Translations under genes and position numbers: made by a program
Assembly: GCA_024343425.1 (NCBI GenBank)
Contig: BRLC01000019.1
Location: 1 to 64,000 of the forward strand
Source of the DNA: Rhizobiaceae bacterium MnEN-MB40S
GTDB taxonomy: Bacteria; Pseudomonadota; Alphaproteobacteria; Rhizobiales; Rhizobiaceae
Direction: 5' to 3'
DNA length: 64,000 bases
In this document: positions 17,271 to 25,976 of the stretch, one piece after another
Layout: every line of letters starts with the position of its first letter
How positions within the stretch are numbered: the first letter of the stretch is position 1
The notes under the pieces: generated by a model
The model's database searches: none
Seen by the model: only the letters and a program-made list of their open reading frames with translations
What the model was told of the DNA's origin: nothing

Positions 17271-18014
17271 ATGAATATCACGATACGCGACAAGGCCAGC
17301 ATCGATTTCGCAAGCCTGCCCAAAGACAGGCTGCTCGCAATGCAGAAAGCGGCCGACGACATGATCGGCGTGCTTCAGGAGGCCGCGCAGCAGGACAAGC
17401 ACATCCTGATCGACGTCCTGGGCTCCACCTCCCCCGACCCCTTCACCATGTGGCGGCACTATCCGCCGGGAGACGTCCGCGACAAGAAGAAGGGCGCGGT
17501 CTGGTTCTATCACGCCCATGCGGAAGACAAGGAAGCGCGGCCCTGGACCGAGCACGGCCACTTTCACCTCTTCGTCTACACGGAACATGTCGCTGAGGGC
17601 GTCGAACCGATCGCATTGCCGCCCGAGCCCGATTTCGAGAATGGCGGCCTGTGCCATCTCGTCGCAATCTCATTCGACCATTCGGGAACTCCGATACGGG
17701 TTTTCACCACAAATCGCTGGGTCGCGGCCGAATGGCAGTATCCGGCCGAAGAGGTCATCCGGCTGCTCGACTATTTCGATCTCGACAATGACGAATTCGC
17801 CTTGACGACGCGCTGGCTGAAGGCGGCCCTGCAGCTTTTCCGGCCGCAGATCGAATGGAGCCTGATCGAACGCGACAAGGCGATCGAGGTGATGCGCCGG
17901 CAGGATCCGGAAGGCTTTTCGGAAGACACGTCCGTCGAGGCGTTGTCCTCGTTCGAATTCGATCTCGGCTCCCAGATCGACGGCATAGAAAACGCCCTCG
18001 CGGCAGACGAATAA
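17271..18014 (+). CDS. Uncharacterised HGHFH-motif protein (DUF6969-like)
   Basis: This 247-residue soluble protein has no signal peptide. Its most striking feature is the block WFYHAHAEDKEARPW then EHGHFHLFVYTE (about residues 79-106), with H82, H84 and three histidines in HGHFH. Downstream come LVAISFDHSGTPIRVFTTNRWV and a C-terminal LFRPQIEWSLIERD. From memory this pattern matches the family called DUF6969, whose function is unknown. The histidine cluster suggests a metal site, which is inference. The gene starts 78 bp after the CGA-repeat peptide gene on the same strand, separated by a hairpin. Confidence 0.7.
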   Translation: MNITIRDKASIDFASLPKDRLLAMQKAADDMIGVLQEAAQQDKHILIDVLGSTSPDPFTMWRHYPPGDVRDKKKGAVWFYHAHAEDKEARPWTEHGHFHLFVYTEHVAEGVEPIALPPEPDFENGGLCHLVAISFDHSGTPIRVFTTNRWVAAEWQYPAEEVIRLLDYFDLDNDEFALTTRWLKAALQLFRPQIEWSLIERDKAIEVMRRQDPEGFSEDTSVEALSSFEFDLGSQIDGIENALAADE

Positions 18015-18053
18015 ACGGTTGTTTTCGGCAGCGCCTGCGGGCATTGTCCGGCC

Positions 18054-19016
18054 ATGCCTGATTTCGACGAAAAAAGTGGTCTTGAGTCGCCCACCGGCGC
18101 AACGCTCAATCTCCTGCATATGAAGCCTGTGCAGGACTGTCGCGCGATCGTTCAGATCAATCACGGCATGGGAGAGCACGCCGGCCGGTACGCGCATTTC
18201 GCGTCGTTTCTCGCCAAGCGCGGTTTCGCCGTCTTCGCCCACGACCATCGCGGCCATGGCGAAACGGTCGCTCCGGGCATATCCGTCGGCATGTTCGGCA
18301 AGGGACCGTCTGGCGAAAACTGGAAACTGGTGATCGCCGATGTTCTGGCCGTCAACGAGCATGCGCGGCAGCGTTACGCGGATGTTCCGGTGATCACGTT
18401 CGGACATTCGATGGGAGCGGCCATCGCCTTCAATTTCGCCCTGTCCCATCCCGGACGCCAGGCCGGTCTCGCCGCCTGCAACCACGGCTTTGCTGCCGGT
18501 CTTCCCGCGCACGCGGCGTTGGCGATCCTCAGCGTGGAACGCATGCTCAAGGGCTCCGACACGCCAAGCCGCATCCTGCAGAAACTGACGATCGACGCCT
18601 GGGCCGCAAAGATCAAAGACCGCAAGATCTACGAGGACTGGCTCTCGCACAACGCCGAATCGAACGCCGCCTACGCGGCCGACCCGCTTTGCACCGGTTC
18701 TGAGCAGGTCTCCATATCGATGTGGCGGGACGTCATCGCGATGAATCTGCGCGCCGCCGATCCCAAGATGATCCAGGTCCTGCCGAAAAAACTTCCCGTC
18801 TACCTGACCGGAGGCGGACAGGACGCGGGCGTGGAAAACGGCAAGGCGATCGAAGGTGTGGCAAAGCGCATGCAGGCGGCCGGAATGGAAAAGGTCTCCT
18901 GGCGCATCTACGAGAATATGCGACACGAAACACTGAATGAAACGGCCGAGCCGGGCGCCCGCCAGGTGATGATCGACTTTGTTTCGTGGGCTGACGGGAT
19001 CCCGGAGCTCGCTTGA
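18054..19016 (+). CDS. Alpha/beta hydrolase, monoacylglycerol lipase-like
   Basis: This 320-residue protein has a Hydrolase_4 (serine aminopeptidase S33) fold. The nucleophile elbow is FGHSMGAA (S119) and the oxyanion-region motif is INHGMGEHAGRY (about 35-46). HDHRGHGET is typical of monoacylglycerol lipases and lysophospholipases. The catalytic histidine is probably in MRHETLNE near residue 292, and the acid is probably D266 in GGGQDAGVENGKAI. It is cytoplasmic, with no signal peptide. It follows the DUF6969-like gene by 39 bp, so the two may share a transcript, but the ATG at 18054 lacks a good ribosome binding site. Confidence 0.87.
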   Translation: MPDFDEKSGLESPTGATLNLLHMKPVQDCRAIVQINHGMGEHAGRYAHFASFLAKRGFAVFAHDHRGHGETVAPGISVGMFGKGPSGENWKLVIADVLAVNEHARQRYADVPVITFGHSMGAAIAFNFALSHPGRQAGLAACNHGFAAGLPAHAALAILSVERMLKGSDTPSRILQKLTIDAWAAKIKDRKIYEDWLSHNAESNAAYAADPLCTGSEQVSISMWRDVIAMNLRAADPKMIQVLPKKLPVYLTGGGQDAGVENGKAIEGVAKRMQAAGMEKVSWRIYENMRHETLNETAEPGARQVMIDFVSWADGIPELA

Positions 19017-19095
19017 GCGTTATCCAATGCAAGTGTTCATTTCCCGATCACTTTGCTAACATTTACTGAGGAACACACGTAAAGCGGAGCCGCCG

Positions 19096-19905
19096 ATGCT
19101 GGCCGATCTCTTCACCCTCGACAATCTCACGACTTTTCTCATCCTGACGGCGCTGGAAACAGTGCTGGGTTTCGACAATCTGCTCTACATCTCGATCGAG
19201 GCGAAGCAGGTGGACCCGGCGCGGCAATCCTGGGTCAGGAAGATCGGCATCATCCTGGCGATCGTGTTCAGGATCATACTGCTCTTCGTCGTGCTTCAGC
19301 TTATCAAATTGCTGCAGGCGCCGCTTTTCGTTCTCGACCATCCCTGGATATCGGGAGCGATCAGCGGCCACTCGCTGATCGTTCTCGCCGGCGGCGTCTT
19401 CCTGATCTACACGGCGATGAAGGAAATCTATCACATGATCGGCGTCGAGGACCTCGAGCATCACGAGCTGGAATATACGCGTCGAACCGTGCGCGCTGCC
19501 CTGTTCTGGATCGTCGTCATGAATGTGATCTTCTCCTTCGACACGGTGCTGTCGGCCGTGGCGCTGACCGACCATTTCATCGTCATGACCGCCGCGATCG
19601 TGGTTTCCGGCGGGCTCATGGTGCTGATGGCGGATACGGTCGCCAATTTCCTGCAGAAAAACCGCATGTACGAGGTGCTCGGCCTGTTCGTGCTGCTGCT
19701 CGTCGGCGTCATGCTGATGTCGGATGGCGGCCATATCGGCCATCTGCACTTCTTCGGATACGCCATCGAGCCGATGGCCAAATCCACCTTCTACTTCGTC
19801 CTGTTCACCCTTGTGGCGGTCGAAATCGTGCAGGGGCGCTATCAGAAACGCATCTTGGCGGAGAAGCGCGCCAAGGCCCGCGCGGAAAGGGAGCGCATAG
19901 CCTGA
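19096..19905 (+). CDS. TerC family integral membrane protein
   Basis: This 269-residue protein has about seven membrane segments. TerC signatures are ETVLGFDNLLYISI (about 20-33) and NVIFSFDTVLSAVALT (about 142-157), each with the conserved Asp in a membrane helix. TerC/Alx proteins export metal ions such as manganese, or support metalation of secreted proteins. No yybP-ykoY (manganese) riboswitch can fit in the 79 bp upstream gap, and none is seen. Confidence 0.9.
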   Translation: MLADLFTLDNLTTFLILTALETVLGFDNLLYISIEAKQVDPARQSWVRKIGIILAIVFRIILLFVVLQLIKLLQAPLFVLDHPWISGAISGHSLIVLAGGVFLIYTAMKEIYHMIGVEDLEHHELEYTRRTVRAALFWIVVMNVIFSFDTVLSAVALTDHFIVMTAAIVVSGGLMVLMADTVANFLQKNRMYEVLGLFVLLLVGVMLMSDGGHIGHLHFFGYAIEPMAKSTFYFVLFTLVAVEIVQGRYQKRILAEKRAKARAERERIA

Positions 19906-19915
19906 TTGCAGTCGC

Positions 19916-19937
19916 GTCGGGGCGTTCGCGCCCCGAC
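19916..19937. terminator. Bidirectional hairpin between terC and the DUF442 gene
   Basis: GTCGGGGCG and CGCCCCGAC form a perfect 9 bp stem with a stable TTCG tetraloop. It fills the 40 bp between two convergent genes, where a shared terminator would be expected. There is no clear T-tract on either side. Confidence 0.65.
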
Positions 19938-19945
19938 CAGTCAGG

Positions 19946-20284
19946 TCAGTTGCGGATGTGCAATGTCTGCTGGTAGATGGCTGTGGAGCGCGCGCCGGAG
20001 CGGCAGTAGCCGAGCATAGGGCGATCCAGTTCGTCGAGCGCGTCGACGAAGGCCTGCACCTGCTCGTAGCCCACGCCCGTCGGCCCGACCGGAACGTGCC
20101 GCATTTCCAGGCCAAGCTCCTTCGCCGCCTTTTCGATCTCTGCGAAGTCAGGCTGTCCGGCCGCTTCTCCGTCGGGACGGTGACAGACAATGGACTTGAA
20201 TCCGGCGGCCTTGATGTCCTTCAGATCGTCCACGCTGATCTGGCCCGCAACCGAATATTCCTCGTTGATCTGTCGTATGTCCAT
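19946..20284 (-). CDS. TIGR01244 / DUF442 family phosphatase-like sulfur transferase
   Basis: This 112-residue protein of the DUF442 family (beta-lactamase hydrolase-like domain) has a dual-specificity-phosphatase-like fold. The active-site loop is GYCRSGARS with C94. SVAGQISVDDLKDIKAAGFKSIVCHRPDGE (about 11-40) is the conserved N-terminal pattern. Family members accompany rhodanese or persulfide dioxygenase genes and are suggested to act in sulfur transfer. None of those genes is adjacent here. I chose the ATG at 20284 (MDIRQINEEY), the usual family start. Upstream codons in frame do not look like the family. Confidence 0.82.
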   Translation of the reverse strand: MDIRQINEEYSVAGQISVDDLKDIKAAGFKSIVCHRPDGEAAGQPDFAEIEKAAKELGLEMRHVPVGPTGVGYEQVQAFVDALDELDRPMLGYCRSGARSTAIYQQTLHIRN

Positions 20285-20412
20285 GATCGACCTCACGCTT
20301 TTACGATACGTTGGACTTATAAACTGGATTTGCCGCGCGCCGCCAGACCTGTCACAAAATTGAAGAACAAATTTCGTACCCGGACCCGATTGGCGCAACA
20401 CTGGAGCAAATT

Positions 20413-21438
20413 TTGTCGGTATCGATACGATCGGCAGTCAAGTCCTTCGGCAAGCACGTCGCCGTCAACGACGTCTCGGCGGAAATCGCAGACGGAGAAT
20501 TCTTCGTCATACTCGGCGCTTCGGGCTGCGGCAAGACAACCCTGCTGCGGCTGATCGCCGGGCTCGAGACGCTGGATTCCGGCGAAATCCTGATCAACGG
20601 CAGACCGGTCGCAGGCCCCAACCTGCATTTGCCGCCTGAAGAGCGCCGCGTCGGAATGGTCTTCCAGTCCTATGCGCTGTGGCCACACATGACGGTCGTC
20701 GACAATGTCGCCTTTCCCGTCAAGGCCGCCGGCCTCGGCAAGCGCAAGGCCCACAATATCGCCGCACGTCAGATCGACGCCGTCTCGCTGACCGGTTTCG
20801 AGGAGCGCAAACCGTCCGAACTCTCGGGCGGTCAGCGTCAGCGCGTCGCCCTTGCCCGTTGTCTGGCCGGCAATGCGGACACGATCCTGATGGACGAACC
20901 GCTCGCCAATCTCGATCCACATCTCAGATCCGCGATGGAGGAAGAACTGGCCGCCTTCCACAGGATGGCCGGCGCCACCACGCTCTTCATTACTCACGAT
21001 CAGCGCGAAGGCATGGCGCTCGCAGACCGGATCGCCGTCATGGAAAACGGCCGCTTCCTCCAGGTCGGCGCGCCGGACGACATCTACCGGTTCCCGGAAA
21101 GCGAGAAGGTCGCCCGGTTCGTCGGCCAGAGCGCGATCGTCCCGGCGCTCTACAACGGCAATGGCGCGGCGATGATTGCGGGCAAACCCGTTCCCGTCGA
21201 AACCCGCGACAAGACCGGCCGCAGAGCGCGCGCGGTGATCCGCCCATCGGACGTGACGGTCGACGCGGACGGACTTCCCGCCAACGTCAAGACCATCGCC
21301 TATCGCGGCGGCGTATGGGAGGCCCGGCTGACAGTCGACGGCGTCGACGAGGCGCTGCCGCTCGCGCTCGATCGCAAGGCGAAGCCCGGCGACAGCGTTC
21401 CGGTCGCGATCCGCTCGGCCTGGCTGCTACCGGACTGA
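20413..21438 (+). CDS. ABC transporter ATP-binding protein, iron(III)/putrescine/spermidine type
   Basis: This 341-residue ATPase has Walker A GASGCGKTT (about 34-42), Q-loop VFQSYALWPH, signature LSGGQRQRVALARCL, Walker B ILMDEPLANLD and an H-loop THDQREGMAL. A C-terminal TOBE-like domain covers about 270-340 (RAVIRPSDVTV). The start is a TTG at 20413, supported by GGAG 6 bp upstream, and no ATG exists before the ATPase core. Its likely partners are the FbpB-like permease and binding protein at 21.6-24.3 kb. Those lie on the opposite strand and converge on it. Confidence 0.88.
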   Translation: MSVSIRSAVKSFGKHVAVNDVSAEIADGEFFVILGASGCGKTTLLRLIAGLETLDSGEILINGRPVAGPNLHLPPEERRVGMVFQSYALWPHMTVVDNVAFPVKAAGLGKRKAHNIAARQIDAVSLTGFEERKPSELSGGQRQRVALARCLAGNADTILMDEPLANLDPHLRSAMEEELAAFHRMAGATTLFITHDQREGMALADRIAVMENGRFLQVGAPDDIYRFPESEKVARFVGQSAIVPALYNGNGAAMIAGKPVPVETRDKTGRRARAVIRPSDVTVDADGLPANVKTIAYRGGVWEARLTVDGVDEALPLALDRKAKPGDSVPVAIRSAWLLPD

Positions 21439-21537
21439 GTTCGCTTCCCGGGATAAGGTGAGCCGGTTACTTTCCGGATTGCGCATCAAGTCCGCCAAGA
21501 ATTAGAATATTCCATTATTTTCATATACTTAACCTCA

Positions 21538-21590
21538 TTCCGGACGTGATCCGGCATCCAGCGATCCGCGCGTCTGCGCGGGTGGGAAAT
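21538..21590. repeat. Dispersed two-hairpin repeat, copy A
   Basis: This 53 bp element contains two stem-loops: CCGGA with TCCGG, and CCGCGC with GCGCGG around GTCT. They are separated by the shared string CCGGCATCCAGC. Copy B at 52.5 kb has the same layout with different, still complementary, stem bases. It lies between two convergent genes, a typical place for REP-like elements. Confidence 0.65.
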
Positions 21591-21602
21591 GTGACAGTCT
21601 GC

Positions 21603-23321
21603 TCAGTCGTTGCGCCAGGGAATGACGCCGGCCGGCAGTCTTCCGGAGGCAAGATTAAGCCCGAGCATCAGGACGATCGTCGCCAGAACCGTCAGGCTCG
21701 CCATCGCGGAGGCCAGCGTCGTGTAGCCGCCGTCCTCATAGTTGAAGATCGTCGTGCCAATGGTCTCGTTGCCGGTCGACCAAAGAAGCGCCGACACCGT
21801 CACTTCGTTATAGGCGGTCAGGAACACCAGGATCGCGCCCGACGCCGCGGCCGGCAAAATCAGCGGAAAGAACACCGACCGAATGCGCAGGTAAAAGCGC
21901 GCGCCGGAGACGCGCGCTGCGTCGTCCAGCGAACGATCGAGCTGGGCGTAGGCCGCGCCGACCGGCTTCAGCGCAATGGCGAAGAATGCGCAGAGATAGG
22001 CGATGAGGATGATCCCGCCCGTTCCATAGAGTGACCGGTCGATCAGCGGCAGCGGCCGAATAAAGGCGAGGATGAAGCCGATCGATATCACCAGTCCGGG
22101 AATGGCGTAGGCGATGTCGCCCATACCAGCCACGCCGCCCGCAAGCCACCGGCTGCGTCCGCGTTTCTGCATATAGTAGCCGATCAGGATGGCGAAGAAG
22201 GCAAGCAGCGCGGCCGCGCAGCCCGCAATCAAAGTCGAATTGGCGAAGGCCCTGACGGTCACGGACTGCCGGAACAGGATCTCGGTGAAATTGTCGAGCG
22301 TGAAGGTCTCGAACGCCAGCGGCAAACCATAGGTCTTGACCAGCGAAGTGGCGATCAGCGAGGACAGCGGCAGAACGAGCGTCACAGCGATCACCGCCGC
22401 GAGCAGGATTTCCATCGCCGGTCGCCAGCGCCCGAGCGCGATCTCCAGCGGCCGGCCGCTTTGCCCGACAAGGCCAAGCCGCGTCCGGTTCTGCCACAGG
22501 ATCTGCATCGTGACCGCAAAGATCGCCACAATCGCCACGATGACGGCCAGTACAGCCACATCGCCAAGCACGTCAGGTCCGAAGCTCGCCAGACGCCTCC
22601 AGATCAGCACCGGCAGCGTCGTGTACCGCGCCGGAATGCCGATCAGCGCGGTGATGCCGAAATTGCCGAGCGCTGAAACGAAGGCGAGCGCAAAGCCGGC
22701 CACGAGAGACGGCAAGAGCAGCGGCAGCAATATCCTGTGGCCCAGCATCAGCGCGCCGGCGCCGCTCACCCGCGCCGCGTCGAACAGATCGCGCGGCAGT
22801 CCGCGCAGGCCGGCGCGAACGACCAGAAACACCAGCGGCGAATGCTGGACGGCGAGCAGAAAAACCAGCCCTTCCCGCGAATAGATCGGGTGCGTGGCGC
22901 CAAGTTCCGGCGCAAGGCCCAGCCAGCGCAGAACCGGGCTGGAGGGCCCGAGCGCCTGAATCCATGCGATCGCCGTCACATGCGGCGGGATCATCATCGG
23001 CAGCAGGATCAAAAAGACGGTCACCGCCTTCCAGCGAACATCCGTGAGACCGACGATCAGCGCCAGCACCGCGCCGATGAACAGCGCCAGAAGCGCGGAA
23101 AGAAAGCTGCTTTCCAGCGAATTCCAAAGGGCCCGCAACACAGAGCGGCTTTGAAACGCCTCGAAAACGGGCGTCAGCGACCAGCCCGCGTCACCTGACA
23201 ATCCGGTTTTCAGAAGCAGAAAAAGCGGCAGACCGAACAGGATCGCCGCAATGAAAGCAAGAAAGGCGAGGGTCAGCCCCTCGCCGTCGAAAAGTTTTGG
23301 TCTTGTGTGGCCGTCAGCCAC
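21603..23321 (-). CDS. ABC transporter permease, FbpB-like (two fused MetI domains)
   Basis: This 572-residue membrane protein has about 12 hydrophobic segments and two BPD_transp_1 units (roughly 60-260 and 350-560). EAA-loop-like sequences are LPRDLFDAARVSGAGALMLGHRILLPLLLPS in the first half and LDRSLDDAARVSGARFYLRIRSVFFPLILPA in the second. Fused permeases of this kind serve iron(III) or related ABC importers. The start overlaps the binding-protein gene by 8 bp, so the two are coupled. The ATPase gene is across the convergent junction. Confidence 0.88.
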   Translation of the reverse strand: MADGHTRPKLFDGEGLTLAFLAFIAAILFGLPLFLLLKTGLSGDAGWSLTPVFEAFQSRSVLRALWNSLESSFLSALLALFIGAVLALIVGLTDVRWKAVTVFLILLPMMIPPHVTAIAWIQALGPSSPVLRWLGLAPELGATHPIYSREGLVFLLAVQHSPLVFLVVRAGLRGLPRDLFDAARVSGAGALMLGHRILLPLLLPSLVAGFALAFVSALGNFGITALIGIPARYTTLPVLIWRRLASFGPDVLGDVAVLAVIVAIVAIFAVTMQILWQNRTRLGLVGQSGRPLEIALGRWRPAMEILLAAVIAVTLVLPLSSLIATSLVKTYGLPLAFETFTLDNFTEILFRQSVTVRAFANSTLIAGCAAALLAFFAILIGYYMQKRGRSRWLAGGVAGMGDIAYAIPGLVISIGFILAFIRPLPLIDRSLYGTGGIILIAYLCAFFAIALKPVGAAYAQLDRSLDDAARVSGARFYLRIRSVFFPLILPAAASGAILVFLTAYNEVTVSALLWSTGNETIGTTIFNYEDGGYTTLASAMASLTVLATIVLMLGLNLASGRLPAGVIPWRND

Positions 23322-24294
23322 CGAAGATCTCGGTGAACTTCATCTTGTTCTGCGTGTCGTTTTCAAGCGCGTCTGCGGGATCGAACGGCAGAAGCCTGAT
23401 CTGGTCGCGGGCCGGGAAGCCTTCCGGCGGAGCGACGTCCGGATGCGCCGGCAGATAGCCCTGGCTCGAGGCCAGTTCCTGGCCTTCCTTCGAGATCAGG
23501 AAATCGACGAACGCCTTGGCGGCGGCCGGGTTCTTGGCGGTCGACAGGATCGCCACCGGTTCGGTCACAGCCGATACGCCTTCGGTCGGGAAAACGAACT
23601 CGACGGGCGCGCCGTCCAGCTTGTTGCGGATCGGCAGGAAATCGACAACGAAACCGTACAGCTTCTCGCCGCCGGCGATCGCCTTGTATGTCCCGCCATT
23701 GCCGCCCTGCGGATTGGCGCCCTGCAAGGCCAGGCCTTCATAGAAATCCCAGCCAAGCTCGGGATTGGCGGTGATCGCGGCCATATGGATCGTCGCGGCG
23801 CCCGATGTGAGCGGCGAAGGCATGGCCAGCTTGTCCTTGGCTTCCGGTTTCAGGAGATCCTTGTAGGAGGTCGGCTTCATCGGCGCGTCAGCGTTGTAGA
23901 CGATGCCGGTCGTGATCAGCTTGGTGGAGAAATAGGTCTTGTCGTCGTCCATGATCGCCGGATCGTAGGCCGAGATGTCGGCGTCTTCGTGCGCCATCAG
24001 GCGGCCTTCCTGCTTCAGGCCTTCCATGGTCACCATGTCGGCGATCAAAAGCAGGTCCGGCTGCGGCGCGTCGGCCTCGAACTCGGCCCTGAGCTTCGCC
24101 ATGACCTTCGTTGTGCCGTCGCGAATCCACTCGACGTCGACGTCCGGATACTTCGCCTTGAAAGCGTCGACGGTCGCCTGGGCGTCCTGGTTCGGCTGCG
24201 ATGTGTAGAGCACCAGCTTGCCGGAAACATCCTGGGCCATTGCCTGGCCGGCGATCACCGCGGCGGCAACGAGAGACAGTGCAAGTCTTTTCAT
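23314..24294 (-). CDS. ABC transporter substrate-binding protein, iron(III)-type family
   Basis: This 326-residue periplasmic protein has a Sec signal peptide (cleavage after GQAMA, about residue 20). The mature sequence GKLVLYTSQPNQDAQATVDAFKAKYP is typical of the AfuA/FbpA-like extracellular binding proteins. The FbpA iron-coordinating twin-tyrosine motif is not obvious here, so the ligand could be iron, a phosphonate or a polyamine. It heads a two-gene unit with the permease, 106 bp downstream of hyuB2 on the same strand. It may therefore have its own promoter or be read through from the large operon. Confidence 0.83.
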   Translation of the reverse strand: MKRLALSLVAAAVIAGQAMAQDVSGKLVLYTSQPNQDAQATVDAFKAKYPDVDVEWIRDGTTKVMAKLRAEFEADAPQPDLLLIADMVTMEGLKQEGRLMAHEDADISAYDPAIMDDDKTYFSTKLITTGIVYNADAPMKPTSYKDLLKPEAKDKLAMPSPLTSGAATIHMAAITANPELGWDFYEGLALQGANPQGGNGGTYKAIAGGEKLYGFVVDFLPIRNKLDGAPVEFVFPTEGVSAVTEPVAILSTAKNPAAAKAFVDFLISKEGQELASSQGYLPAHPDVAPPEGFPARDQIRLLPFDPADALENDTQNKMKFTEIFGG

Positions 24295-24400
24295 GGAATC
24301 GTCCTCGTGGTTTGTCGGAAACTGAACTGTTCCGCACTGGTTAAACCGCGAGTATGACGTTCATATTTCAGTGGCGGGCATAACGGCTATTCACCGATAT

Positions 24401-25972
24401 TCAAGCATCCCCCCAGCCGCCGCCATTGGCAGTATGGATGAGCACCGTGTCTCCCGCCTCCAGTTCCACGCCGCTGGCGAATGCGTGACCGGTCGTCGTC
24501 CCGTCGCGGCGGCGGATTGCAAATCCGTTCGTTCCGCCCGCTTCACCGCCATTCAGCCCCCAGACCGGCTGTCTGGTGCGGCTATAGCCCGCGGAAAGCA
24601 GCGCCGGACCTCTGAGCGTGTAGGCGAGCGAAAGCCCCTTGCCTCCCCTGTGGAGACCACGACCCTCCTCGCTGTCGTTGAGCTTCTTGTACTGGACGTC
24701 CAGCCCATACCGCGTCTCCGCGATCTCGACCGGACAGTTGAAGGTTTCGCCGTGACTGCAGGAATACATCGCGTCCAGCCCGTCGCGCTCGGCCGTGGCG
24801 CCCCAGCCGCCCATCTGCGGCTCCACCATGGTGAAGCGACGGCCGTGGTCCGGATGACTGCCGGCAATCACCGTGCCGCAGATCGACGCGAAATGGCCGG
24901 CCGGCAACCGGTCCGGCATCGCCCTGGCGATACATTGCCACAGCATGTCGTAGAGCCGTATCCGGGTTTCGAAATAATATCCGTGCGGCGCGACCCCCGT
25001 CGCATGGAAAATCGTGCCCGGCGACGTCAGCACTTCCAGCATCCGGAACGAACCGGCGTTGGCGAAGAGCGTCGGATCGGACAGCGCCTTGAAAATCATC
25101 TGCGCGGAAATCACCGCGCCGTCGCGGCTGGTGTTGTAAGGAGCGGCCCGCTGCTCCGGATTGCCGCGAAGATCCACCGTGAAGGCATCGCTGGAGACGG
25201 TGATCGACGCGCGCCAGATCGCGCCGTCATCCTGCTCTTCCTCAATTGCGTAAGTCCCTTCCGGAAGCGTCGCAAGGCCTGCCCGGGCGCGCCGCTCGCC
25301 TTCCTCGAAGAGCATGTCGAGCGCCGCTTCAAACGCTGCCGCGCCATAGGTCGCGACCAGTTCGACAAGCCGCTTTTCGGCGATGCGGGACGCGGCGACC
25401 TGCGCCCAGAGGTCGCCACGGGCAAAATCCGGAAGCCTGGAATTGGCGGATATGATGTCGAAGACGGCGGCGATCGGCTTGCCGTCCTGCATCAGCTTCA
25501 CGGCGGGCAGTCTCAGGCCCTCCTGGAATATCTCGCTCGCTTCCGTCGACATGGAGCCGGCCACCCGGCCGCCAATATCGTTCCAGTGCGCGATGGAGGC
25601 CGTCCAGGCGATCAGTTTTCCGTCCGTGAACACCGGAAGCGCGATCACCACGTCGTTGAGATGGGTGACCCCGCCATAATAGGGATCGTTGGTCACGAAC
25701 ATGTCGCCTGGCAGAATCGTCTCCCTGCCGTGCAGTTCGACAATCCGCTTGACCGCCTTGTCGAGCACGCCGACGAATGTCGGAATGCCCGCGCCGGAAC
25801 TCACCAGTTCGCCGTCGGCGTCGGTGACGCCCGTGCCGACATCAAGCACCTCGTAGATAATCGGGCTCATCGCCGTTTTTCTCAAAACGGCGAACATCTC
25901 GTCGGCGGCGGCGACGAGGCTCGCCTGGATCACCGAGGCGGTGAACTGATCCGTGGCGGTTCCGGCTGTCAT
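24401..25972 (-). CDS. Hydantoinase B/oxoprolinase family protein, second HyuB paralog
   Basis: This 523-residue HyuB-type subunit includes IIYEVLDVGTGVTDADG (about 35-51), GDMFVTNDPYYGGVTHLNDV (about 82-101) and a C-terminal GGGWG. It is clearly paralogous to the HyuB at 27.9-29.6 kb (for example, both have FVTNDPYYGGVTHLND and SRDG). No HyuA partner is adjacent, so it either shares the operon HyuA or works with another subunit. I chose the ATG at 25972 (MTAGTATDQF), 4 bp after the M24 peptidase stop. The frame is open further upstream but only as antisense-like sequence within that gene. Confidence 0.88.
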   Translation of the reverse strand: MTAGTATDQFTASVIQASLVAAADEMFAVLRKTAMSPIIYEVLDVGTGVTDADGELVSSGAGIPTFVGVLDKAVKRIVELHGRETILPGDMFVTNDPYYGGVTHLNDVVIALPVFTDGKLIAWTASIAHWNDIGGRVAGSMSTEASEIFQEGLRLPAVKLMQDGKPIAAVFDIISANSRLPDFARGDLWAQVAASRIAEKRLVELVATYGAAAFEAALDMLFEEGERRARAGLATLPEGTYAIEEEQDDGAIWRASITVSSDAFTVDLRGNPEQRAAPYNTSRDGAVISAQMIFKALSDPTLFANAGSFRMLEVLTSPGTIFHATGVAPHGYYFETRIRLYDMLWQCIARAMPDRLPAGHFASICGTVIAGSHPDHGRRFTMVEPQMGGWGATAERDGLDAMYSCSHGETFNCPVEIAETRYGLDVQYKKLNDSEEGRGLHRGGKGLSLAYTLRGPALLSAGYSRTRQPVWGLNGGEAGGTNGFAIRRRDGTTTGHAFASGVELEAGDTVLIHTANGGGWGDA

Positions 25973-25976
25973 GACG

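Noticed and set aside
19017-19095. yybP-ykoY manganese riboswitch before terC
   Set aside because: The gap of 79 bp is too short and lacks the conserved sequence elements.
21439-21537. Small gene between convergent ABC genes
   Set aside because: No frame with start, ribosome binding site and family-like composition.
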